Source of the DNA: an uncultured Paludibacter sp.
Lineage (GTDB): Bacteria; Bacteroidota; Bacteroidia; Bacteroidales; Paludibacteraceae
Length of the DNA: 39,574 nucleotides
Direction of reading: 5' to 3'
NCBI GenBank assembly: GCA_937897985.1
Contig: CALCBD010000036.1
Coordinates: forward strand, 1 to 39,574
The position numbers were made by a program, and so were the translations under genes. Below are positions 32,668 to 39,574 of the stretch, in pieces; the stretch's first letter is position 1, and the number at the start of each line of letters is the position of its first letter. The notes under the pieces are model-generated. The model saw only the letters and a list, made by a program, of their open reading frames with translations, had not been told where the DNA came from and did not search any database.

Positions 32668-33720
32668 ATGTTGAAAAAAATAATTTATGTTGTTGCCATT
32701 TTGGCACTCATAGCTTTTACTGTAATAAAACTTAAAAGCAACAAGGAAATTACCGAAAAGAGAGTTTATCAGTACAATAAAGAAAAGCCAATTAGCGTGC
32801 AGGTTATACAGGCCAATGCGGTTAATTCAGAAAACACATACACCTATTCAGGGACCTTTGACCCCGATAAAGAAAGTAAGTTAAGCGCTGATATACAGGG
32901 AAAAGTAACTGAAGTTCTGGTTGATTTAGGCTATTCAGTGAAAAAAGGGCAAACGTTGATTCAGTTAGATAATTCCCTTTTGAGACTTCAACTTCAGAGT
33001 GTTCAAATTCAGATTAATGGATTGGAAGCCGATGTAAAACGTTTTTCCGTTCTAGCAGCAGCCGATGCCGTTCAGGGTGTCCAACTTGAAAAAGCCGAAT
33101 TAGGATTAAAAACTGCCAGAGTCCAAAAAGCCACTATAGAGGAACAAATCAACAAAACCACTATTCGTGCGCCATTTAATGGAATTGTAACCGCAAAATT
33201 TACTGATGTAGGAGCATTTGCAGCTCCGGGAATGCCTTTACTGCAAATTACCGGAATCTCCAATCTGAAATTCACCGTGAATATTCCGGAAAACAAATTA
33301 GCTCAATTCTCTCTTGGGCAAATATGTCAGGTATCGGCAGATGTTTATCCTGAGCTTTTACTTGATGCCAAAGTAATAATGATAGGTAGTAAAGCCAATA
33401 TGGGAAACAGTTACCCGATTCAGTTCGCATTAAAAAACACAGCTGACGTAAAAATTAAATCGGGAATGTTCGGAAAAGTTAGAGTAAATATTGACAATGA
33501 TAAAAATCAAATTAGCATTCCTGCATCTACAATGGTTGGAACCACCATTCAGCCACAGGTTTACGTAGTTAAAAACGGATGTGCCGTATTACAAAATATC
33601 ACAATCGCCGAAAGAATGGAAGATAAAGTGCTAGTTCTGGATGGCATTTCAGATGGTGATCAAATTATTACTAATGGTTTTATTAATCTTTACGATGGTG
33701 CAAAAGTCACACTTAAATAA
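32668..33720 (+). CDS. RND periplasmic adaptor (membrane fusion protein)
   Basis: This 350-residue protein starts with a hydrophobic anchor (IIYVVAILALIAFTVI) and no lipobox. It shows the biotinyl-lipoyl hairpin pattern: GKVTEVLVDLGYSVKKGQTL, a short coiled coil (LEADVKRFSVLAAADAVQGV) and TTIRAPFNGIVTAKFTDVGA. Beta-barrel and membrane-proximal domains follow (KIKSGMFGKVRV, VLDGISDGDQIITNG). It should link the RND pump to TolC. It begins 13 bases after tolC. Confidence 0.92.
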   Translation: MLKKIIYVVAILALIAFTVIKLKSNKEITEKRVYQYNKEKPISVQVIQANAVNSENTYTYSGTFDPDKESKLSADIQGKVTEVLVDLGYSVKKGQTLIQLDNSLLRLQLQSVQIQINGLEADVKRFSVLAAADAVQGVQLEKAELGLKTARVQKATIEEQINKTTIRAPFNGIVTAKFTDVGAFAAPGMPLLQITGISNLKFTVNIPENKLAQFSLGQICQVSADVYPELLLDAKVIMIGSKANMGNSYPIQFALKNTADVKIKSGMFGKVRVNIDNDKNQISIPASTMVGTTIQPQVYVVKNGCAVLQNITIAERMEDKVLVLDGISDGDQIITNGFINLYDGAKVTLK

Positions 33721-33728
33721 TACGAACT

Positions 33729-36700
33729 ATGAACATTACAGAAATATCTATAAAACGACCATCGCTGATAATTGTACTGTTTAGTGTTTTTGCACTGCTG
33801 GGAATTATCGGGTATAAAAACCTGAGTTATGAATTACTGCCCGATTTCAACCAGCCGGTAGTAGTAATAAAAACAATATATCCAGGAGCAGAGCCACAGG
33901 AAGTGGAAACTTCAGTTTCACGAAAAATTGAAGACGCACTGTCGAACCTCGAAGGAGTTGATTACCTCGAAACCAAATCGATGCCAAACGCATCAGTGAT
34001 AATTGCTAACCTGAAATACGGAACCAATGTGGATAATGCCATTCAGGATGCACAGCGGTATATTGACAATATCCGAACTGACTTGCCTGCAGATATTCAG
34101 AGTCCAGTAATGAGTAAAGTTTCACCAAATGATTTGCCTATTATTTCGATTAGTGCGACCAGTAATTTGCCTGAAACAGAGTTTTATCAGAAAATGAAGG
34201 ATGACTTTCTTCCGCAGATTCAGCAGTTGAAAGGAGTGGCAGAAATTACGATGCTGGGTGGTGAAGAACGTGAAATTCAGGTTAAAATTGATCAGGAAAA
34301 ACTCAGGTTGTATAAAATCTCACTTTCGCAGGTGGTTGAATCCATCAACCGTTCAGGATTGGATTTACCTGCCGGAAAGGTACAGTCTGATAAAGTTAAT
34401 AATTCAGTTCGATTGACCGGTAAGTTCGCCACAACAGACGACATTATGAATGTGCAGATTGCTATGCCTTTTCAAGGAAGTCCTGTGTATGTAAAAGATG
34501 TTGCCAATGTAATTGACGGAATAAAAGAAATTGAGTCGGTTAGCCGTTACAATGGAGTAAATGGTATTGGGCTTTTATTAAAAAAACAAGGCGATGCCAA
34601 TGCTGTGGATGTTTCAAGGCTAGTTCGGAAGAAACTGACCGATATTGAAGAACAAAATAAAGAAGCCGGAGTAAAATTCATCATTGCCGATGATTCCACC
34701 GACAACACCATCGCTGCGGTTGAGTCAGTAGTTCACGACCTTATTCTAGCCGTAATTTTGGTATCTATGGTCATGTTACTTTTCTTGCGCAGTTACCGGA
34801 ATTCACTCATTGTTCTTATTTCAATCCCAACTTCGTTAATAACAGCCTTTGCGGTAATGTGGCTGTTGGGATACACATTAAACCTGATGACCTTACTGGC
34901 AATGTCGCTGATAATCGGTATTTTGGTTGACGATGCAATTGTGGTACTCGAAAACATTCAACGACACCTTGATATGGGTAAAGAGAAACACGCTGCATCA
35001 ATGGATGGCCGAATGGAAATTGGTTTTTCAGCACTTTCAATTACTTTAGTTGATGTAGTTGTATTCTTACCAATTTTATTCTTGCAAGTGTTTATTGCAG
35101 ATATGCTCAAGCAATTTGCGGTGGTAGTAATCACTTCAACTTTAACCAGTTTACTCGTTGGGTTTACATTAACTCCCTGGTTGGCATCGCGCATTGGCAA
35201 AAAAGAAGACTTACAGCCTACTAATATATTTAACCGTTTTTTACTTTGGTTTGAACAACAATTAGAAATCTTTATTCAATGGTATGGAAGGCTATTAAGT
35301 TGGGTGTTGAATCACAAAATCATTTTTACTGGCTTTGTAATCTTATTACTGATTTTGACTGTCGGAATAATGAAACAGGGGATCATCGGAAAAGAAATGA
35401 TGTCGACCGGCGACCAAGGGAAATTCCGCCTCAACCTTGAATTTGACAAAACAATTACCGTTCAACAAAATAACATTGTTTCACAGCAAGTTGAGAATTT
35501 TATTCTACAACACAATGAAGTAGCCACTTTGTTCAGCAACATTGCTGGTCCGAGTACAGGAATTGGAAGCCTCGGAGTTGGTTCGGCTAATAAATCGGAA
35601 TTTACAATTCAATTAAAACCCGAAGATGAGCGGGATATTAAAACTGAAGCTTTTATGAAATCGCTCCGCAACGAACTGGAATCAAAATTTGCAGGCATCA
35701 ATTTCTCAATGGCATTTATTGGCTTGCTACCCAAATCAGCACCCATAAAAATAACGCTGAGTGGAGCCAATCTTACTGAAGTAATGAATACAGCACAAAG
35801 TCTGCAAGCCGTAGTAGAAAATCTGCCGGGTGCGGATAATGTTCAACTTTCAGTTGTGGAAGGCAACCCAGAATACAAAGTTATCCCTAATAAGGACAAA
35901 ATGCAGCGTCTGGGTTTAAACACGGCATACGTTGGAACAAATTTACGAACTGCTTTTACAGGGAACGAAGATGCAACATTGACTGAAAACGGTACAGAAT
36001 ATCCGGTGCGGATTTGGCTTGATGATTTCGACCGGAAGAATTTTGAAGATGTTCAGAACCTGACCATCATAAATCCAATGAACCTGCCAATTACAGTATC
36101 ACAGTTTGCAGAAGTAAAACAAGATAATTCACCTTCACTTTTGGAGCGGCTTGACCGACAGCCATCGGTAACACTTACTGCCGAATCGTTTGGTCGACCT
36201 TCTGGGACACTTGCTGGTGATGTAATCGCATATCTCGATTCACATCCTCTTCCCGAAAATGTAAAACTAACATGGGGTGCCGATATCAAAACTCAAAATG
36301 AAAGTTTTGGCGCACTTGGCTCTGTATTATTGATTTCTTTCATACTTATCTACCTTATCATGGTGGCTTTGTACGACAGCTTCATCTATCCATTTGTAGC
36401 ACTGTTTGGAATACCAGTAGCTGCTATCGGTGCTTTCCTCGCCTTGAATTTATCGGCTAACGATATCACACTTTTTGCACTTTTAGGATTAATAATGCTA
36501 ATGGGATTGGTCACCAAAAATGCCATTTTAATTGTTGATTTTACCAATAAGTTGAAAATGGAAGGGAAACACTATAAAGAGGCTTTAATTATTGCCGGGA
36601 AAGAACGCTTGCGCCCAATATTAATGACCACACTGGCAATGGCAATCGGAATGTTGCCAATTGCTCTCGCCAAGGGAACTGCTAGTGAATGGAAGAATGG

Positions 36701-36836
36701 ATTAGCCTGGGTTATCATCGGTGGATTGCTTTCATCACTTATGCTCACGGTATTTTTAGTACCTGTGGTTTACTATATAGTTGATTCGATAAAAGAAAGA
36801 TTATACAAAAAGAAAAAAATGGGAAAAATTAGATGA
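33729..36836 (+). CDS. RND efflux transporter, HAE1-like
   Basis: This 1035-residue inner-membrane pump has twelve expected membrane helices and two large periplasmic loops. The N-terminus ISIKRPSLIIVLFSVFALLG is typical. TM4 holds Asp401 and Asp402 (GILVDDAIVVLENI) and TM10 holds Lys930 (GLVTKNAILIVDF), the proton-relay residues. The repeat symmetry and porter-domain motifs (YPGAEPQEVETSVS) fit the AcrB/HAE1 group of drug and lipid pumps rather than heavy-metal pumps. It should export an amphiphilic compound sensed by the TetR. It overlaps the following decayed gene by four bases (ATGA). Confidence 0.93.
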   Translation: MNITEISIKRPSLIIVLFSVFALLGIIGYKNLSYELLPDFNQPVVVIKTIYPGAEPQEVETSVSRKIEDALSNLEGVDYLETKSMPNASVIIANLKYGTNVDNAIQDAQRYIDNIRTDLPADIQSPVMSKVSPNDLPIISISATSNLPETEFYQKMKDDFLPQIQQLKGVAEITMLGGEEREIQVKIDQEKLRLYKISLSQVVESINRSGLDLPAGKVQSDKVNNSVRLTGKFATTDDIMNVQIAMPFQGSPVYVKDVANVIDGIKEIESVSRYNGVNGIGLLLKKQGDANAVDVSRLVRKKLTDIEEQNKEAGVKFIIADDSTDNTIAAVESVVHDLILAVILVSMVMLLFLRSYRNSLIVLISIPTSLITAFAVMWLLGYTLNLMTLLAMSLIIGILVDDAIVVLENIQRHLDMGKEKHAASMDGRMEIGFSALSITLVDVVVFLPILFLQVFIADMLKQFAVVVITSTLTSLLVGFTLTPWLASRIGKKEDLQPTNIFNRFLLWFEQQLEIFIQWYGRLLSWVLNHKIIFTGFVILLLILTVGIMKQGIIGKEMMSTGDQGKFRLNLEFDKTITVQQNNIVSQQVENFILQHNEVATLFSNIAGPSTGIGSLGVGSANKSEFTIQLKPEDERDIKTEAFMKSLRNELESKFAGINFSMAFIGLLPKSAPIKITLSGANLTEVMNTAQSLQAVVENLPGADNVQLSVVEGNPEYKVIPNKDKMQRLGLNTAYVGTNLRTAFTGNEDATLTENGTEYPVRIWLDDFDRKNFEDVQNLTIINPMNLPITVSQFAEVKQDNSPSLLERLDRQPSVTLTAESFGRPSGTLAGDVIAYLDSHPLPENVKLTWGADIKTQNESFGALGSVLLISFILIYLIMVALYDSFIYPFVALFGIPVAAIGAFLALNLSANDITLFALLGLIMLMGLVTKNAILIVDFTNKLKMEGKHYKEALIIAGKERLRPILMTTLAMAIGMLPIALAKGTASEWKNGLAWVIIGGLLSSLMLTVFLVPVVYYIVDSIKERLYKKKKMGKIR

Positions 36837-37167
36837 ATACTACAATTGCATACTCTTCTGTTGTTGGCATCTTCTTTTCAAAACAATGAAGAAAAAACAT
36901 TTCCTCTGACAATGAAAATGAGGAATTTGCGAAATGAGGACGGTGTAGTACAGTTTGCAATTTATAATTCCGACGGTACGCTTCCTAAAGAGAATTACCA
37001 AAAATACTGCAAAAAAAGTACTGAAGAAAATTAAAAACCGAAACGCAGAAATAACATTCACAAACATGTCTCATGGAAAGTATGCTGTAAATGTATTTTA
37101 AGATGAATATAAGGATGAAAAAATAAGATGTATTGACAACAGTAAAATAGCAATCTGTCTAAATTAA
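36833..37167 (+). pseudogene. Decayed DUF2141 domain protein
   Basis: Pieces of one small secreted protein lie in three frames. An ATG overlapping the pump stop (36833) gives MNTTIAYSSV and soon stops at 36887. From about 36846 another frame gives LLLLASSFQNNEEKTFPL and MKMRNLRNEDGVVQFAIYNS, the DUF2141 start. It shifts at a run of seven A at 37011-37017. The third frame gives AEITFTNMSHGKYAVNVF, a stop at 37099, then DEYKDEKI, the DUF2141 end, and a final stop at 37165. Two frameshifts and a stop show loss of function; one shift falls in a poly-A run, where a sequencing error would also be possible. The intact family is small, periplasmic and of unknown function. Confidence 0.75.
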
Positions 37168-37402
37168 ATCAGAGTAGGCTATACAACTTTGTTTGAAATT
37201 AGAAATGAAAAATTTAATAATAGTTTGCTCAAAGAATTAACTTTTGATTTAACAGATATTCTAGTCTTCGGATTAATTTCTAACGAGGAGATTAATTAAT
37301 AATCTATAATTATTTTATATTAAATCTATTAATCTTAACTATCATCTAAATTACTAACGGAAACTCATTCATTGTATGAGTATACATTAACAACAGGTAC
37401 AA
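37168..37402 (+). other. Non-coding gap after the decayed gene
   Basis: These 235 AT-rich bases show no gene, strong hairpin or clear promoter; TATGAGTATACATT at about 37376-37389 is only loosely promoter-like. The gap probably contains the promoter of the phospholipase gene. Confidence 0.4.
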
Positions 37403-38320
37403 ATGAAAAAAAAAATTATCCTATCAACCATCTTTTGCGGGCTGTTTATTTCTGCTCAGAATCTATGGGCACAAAGTGAAGTTCAGGAAGACACGCAAAT
37501 AAATTGGGCTATTGAAAATAATGTCGATATTTTCAGACCAATGTCAATGAAAATCAATAAAGACGATTTTCTAAAAATATTAGATATGCAACCAAGCTTT
37601 GCAATATACAAAGATAATTACTTTATAACAGGCATTCCTATTGACAAAGAAATTAATAAATATACAGCAAACGCTAAATTTCAAATAAGTTTTCGTCAAA
37701 GATTAACTAAAACAATTCTCCCGTATAATACTTTTTTGATGCTGACCTACAGTCAAAAATCTTTTTGGAATATTTATGCTAAATCTTCACCATTTAAAGA
37801 TAATAATTATAATCCCGGACTGGCATTAATTAAACCAATAATCCACAATGATATGTTTAGAGGTATGGCAAGTATTGCATTGGAGCACGAATCTAATGGA
37901 AAAGACGGTCTGGATTCAAGAGGATGGAACTATGTAATTTTATCAGGAGTTTATTATATAGATATCCGTTTTTCTGTTCAAGTAAAATTGTGGGGAGGAA
38001 TTTTAGATCCGGGAACTCCCGAATTAGTTGGCGATGGTAATCCTGATTTATATGATTACAGAGGTTTTGGATTAATTAATTTAAATTATAGAAGTCTCAA
38101 TAATAAATTATGGATATCAGGAATGATTAATCCACGTAAAAAATTTGGAGATTTCAATACACAATTAGAGCTTAACTTCAAGCTAAGCCAAAATTCAAAT
38201 CAATATTTATATATGCAATGGTATCAGGGATATGGAGAAAGTATGTTGGATTATAAACAATATAGTTCTATGGTTAGAATCGGTATTTGTATTAAATCAC
38301 CAATGGGAAATTTATATTAA
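37403..38320 (+). CDS. pldA: Outer-membrane phospholipase A (OMPLA)
   Basis: This 305-residue protein has a signal peptide ending at LWAQ. The OMPLA active site is clear: LEHESNGKDGLDSRGWNYV holds His162, Ser164 and Asn176, with the same spacing as His142, Ser144 and Asn156 in E. coli PldA. The upstream LTYSQKSFWNIYAKSSPFKDNNYNPG is also a family hallmark. The rest is a beta-barrel. It should hydrolyse acyl chains of phospholipids that reach the outer leaflet, when dimeric and calcium-bound. It is followed 22 bases later by a phosphatidyltransferase gene, suggesting a lipid-repair or remodelling unit. Symbol by family. Confidence 0.88.
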   Translation: MKKKIILSTIFCGLFISAQNLWAQSEVQEDTQINWAIENNVDIFRPMSMKINKDDFLKILDMQPSFAIYKDNYFITGIPIDKEINKYTANAKFQISFRQRLTKTILPYNTFLMLTYSQKSFWNIYAKSSPFKDNNYNPGLALIKPIIHNDMFRGMASIALEHESNGKDGLDSRGWNYVILSGVYYIDIRFSVQVKLWGGILDPGTPELVGDGNPDLYDYRGFGLINLNYRSLNNKLWISGMINPRKKFGDFNTQLELNFKLSQNSNQYLYMQWYQGYGESMLDYKQYSSMVRIGICIKSPMGNLY

Positions 38321-38342
38321 ATAACAATAAAATGCATATTAT

Positions 38343-39050
38343 ATGAGATTAAATTTACACAATGAAAAAAACTTAAATAAGCAAGAAGAGAAGAAACAAT
38401 CTTTATTTAGCGACAGAGAAAGAACAAACATTCTAAAAAAAAGAGAACAACAAACGATTATGTTTTTAGTACAAAGAATACCAAAATGGATGAATTCTGA
38501 TATGTTGACATTAATTGGTTTTTCGGGAAGTGTAATTGTATTTCTGGCGTTTGTATGTGCGGCATATTGTAATATTACATTCTTACTTTTTGGAGTTTTA
38601 GGTTTTGCCGTTAGTTGGTTTGGCGACTCTTTGGATGGTCGTTTAGCGTATTATAGACATTTGGAACGAAAAAATTATGGTTTTGCACTTGATATTATCG
38701 TTGATTGGCTGGGAATTATATTGATTGGGCTAGGTTTTAGTATTTATATGAACGGCATATACAAATATTTGGGTTTTGGTTTTGTAGTATTCTACGGCTG
38801 GGAAATGATTATAAGTTTAATTAGATATAAGCTTTCAGGGAAATATTCCATAGATTCAGGAATATTCGGTCCAACAGAAGTCAGAATTATTATTTCTTTA
38901 ATTCTGATTATTGAAATCTTAGTTCATAACTCAATAATTTATTTCTCGATATTTGCTACTCTCGCATTGTTTATTTCGGGTACTATAGACACTAAAAAAC
39001 TTTTAAAACTGGGTGATGAATCAGACATTCGTGAAAAAAAGACTAAATAA
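38343..39050 (+). CDS. CDP-alcohol phosphatidyltransferase family protein
   Basis: This 235-residue membrane protein has a polar N-terminus (1-45) and about six membrane helices. The family motif D-x2-DG-x2-AR-x8/9-G-x3-D-x3-D appears as GDSLDGRLAYYRHLERKNYG, then FALDIIVD. All four Asp residues are present, but the Arg of 'AR' is Tyr. The family moves a phosphatidyl or related group from a CDP-alcohol to an alcohol, as in phospholipid or inositol-lipid synthesis. The product here cannot be told. It overlaps the next gene by 35 bases. Confidence 0.82.
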   Translation: MRLNLHNEKNLNKQEEKKQSLFSDRERTNILKKREQQTIMFLVQRIPKWMNSDMLTLIGFSGSVIVFLAFVCAAYCNITFLLFGVLGFAVSWFGDSLDGRLAYYRHLERKNYGFALDIIVDWLGIILIGLGFSIYMNGIYKYLGFGFVVFYGWEMIISLIRYKLSGKYSIDSGIFGPTEVRIIISLILIIEILVHNSIIYFSIFATLALFISGTIDTKKLLKLGDESDIREKKTK

Positions 39051-39477
39051 ACAAATATGGCGTGAACTTTTTGTCTTTATTAAAGCACAAATGTCGTCAT
39101 TAATTGGTGGAATAACAGATTATTTTATTATGATTTTTTTCACCGAAGTTTTTCACATACATTTCACAATTTCAATTATTATTGGAGGAGTTATAGGTGC
39201 CATAGTAAACTTCACGATAAATAAAAGTTGGACATTTTTCACTAAAGAAGCCACTTATTCTCATTCTGCTTATATTCAATTATTTAGATTTACAATTGTA
39301 GTTTTGAATAGTATTCTTCTGAAATCGTACGGCACTTATTTAGCCACAATATACATTTATAGAAATTATAAGATTGACCGTATAATAATAGACTTTATTA
39401 TTTCGTTGGGATGTAATTTTCCTCTTCAAAAATATTGGGTATTTAAAAAAATCATGTACCAAAATATACCAAAATAG
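39016..39477 (+). CDS. GtrA-like membrane protein
   Basis: From ATG 39016 this is a 153-residue protein with four predicted membrane helices. SSLIGGITDYFIMIFF, IGGVIGAIVNFTINKSWTFF and the ending ISLGCNFPLQKYWVFKK match GtrA family proteins. GtrA proteins are thought to help move lipid-linked sugars across the inner membrane. A GTG one codon upstream is less likely. The start lies inside the phosphatidyltransferase gene, so they are translationally coupled. It may flip or organise a lipid made by the neighbour; that role is inference. Confidence 0.85.
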   Translation: MNQTFVKKRLNKQIWRELFVFIKAQMSSLIGGITDYFIMIFFTEVFHIHFTISIIIGGVIGAIVNFTINKSWTFFTKEATYSHSAYIQLFRFTIVVLNSILLKSYGTYLATIYIYRNYKIDRIIIDFIISLGCNFPLQKYWVFKKIMYQNIPK

Positions 39478-39485
39478 CTCAAATG

Positions 39486-39506
39486 CCTGTCTCCCAAACA
39501 GACAGG
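39486..39506 (+). terminator. Hairpin after the GtrA-like gene
   Basis: CCTGTCT (39486-39492) and AGACAGG (39500-39506) form a 7-bp stem with a 7-base loop, followed by GTTATAGGGTTATTTTTG. It lies 9 bases past the stop and probably ends the lipid operon. The last 68 bases hold no recognisable feature. Confidence 0.6.
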
Positions 39507-39574
39507 GTTATAGGGTTATTTTTGTCTTAGCCCCCTAATTAACTGGACTAATTTGTAGAATCAATTTAGGACAT

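Noticed and set aside
36833..37167. Reading the region after the pump as a normal short gene
   Set aside because: Homology to DUF2141 continues across three frames with stops, so a broken gene is the better explanation.
1..39574. CRISPR arrays, rRNA and complete tRNA genes
   Set aside because: No regularly spaced repeats, rRNA segments or full cloverleaf-type sequences were seen on either strand by eye.

Overview
The window reads as a chromosome segment from a Bacteroidales-type Bacteroidota, probably close to Paludibacter. The evidence is a SusC/SusD pair, a SusR-like DUF6377 regulator, RteC, an IntDOT-like integrase, low-GC coding, TAnnTTTG-type promoter motifs and several proteins ending in type IX secretion (T9SS) sorting domains. 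Genus is inference; there is no rRNA or other species marker.

Region A (1-4860, minus strand) is a mobile-element maintenance module. It holds the start of an AbiEi-type antitoxin gene, a palindrome-rich gap, a TOPRIM/RecA-like primase-helicase carrying a REP-like insertion in its coding frame, an excisionase-like HTH protein, a GH108 muramidase and an RteC regulator.

Region B (4870-27494, minus strand) is a large polysaccharide utilization locus (PUL), most likely for dextran or another alpha-1,6-glucan. In transcription order it has a SusR-like regulator, then SusC, SusD, a SusE/F-like lipoprotein, a T9SS glycan-binding protein, a 56-residue peptide gene too short for routine gene calling, a second T9SS glycan-binding protein, a GH27 isomaltodextranase-like enzyme, a GH31 alpha-glucosidase, a GH66 endodextranase lipoprotein, a six-hairpin glycosidase of uncertain family and a ROK glucokinase. 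Proposed flow: surface binding proteins hold the glucan; GH66 and GH27 cut it; SusCD import the oligosaccharides; GH31 and perhaps the six-hairpin enzyme release glucose; ROK phosphorylates it. SusE/F-type modules recur in five proteins of the locus, and two export routes (lipoprotein and T9SS) are mixed. rteC starts 9 bases after the glucokinase stop, so the sugar operon may read into a mobility regulator.

Region C (27495-29365) holds a 600-base non-coding stretch rich in dyads, a tRNA-Ser-3'-end-like sequence with a terminator, and an IntDOT-like tyrosine recombinase. The PUL is therefore bracketed by mobility genes and is plausibly cargo of an integrative element.

Region D (29366-36836, plus strand) is a TetR-controlled RND efflux operon: TetR, cupin, second TetR-like protein, TolC, membrane-fusion protein and RND pump. 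Three near-identical operator-like dyads are spread along it.

Region E (36833-39574, plus strand) holds a decayed DUF2141 gene followed by a lipid/envelope cassette: outer-membrane phospholipase A, CDP-alcohol phosphatidyltransferase and a GtrA-like membrane protein. The window ends just past a hairpin.
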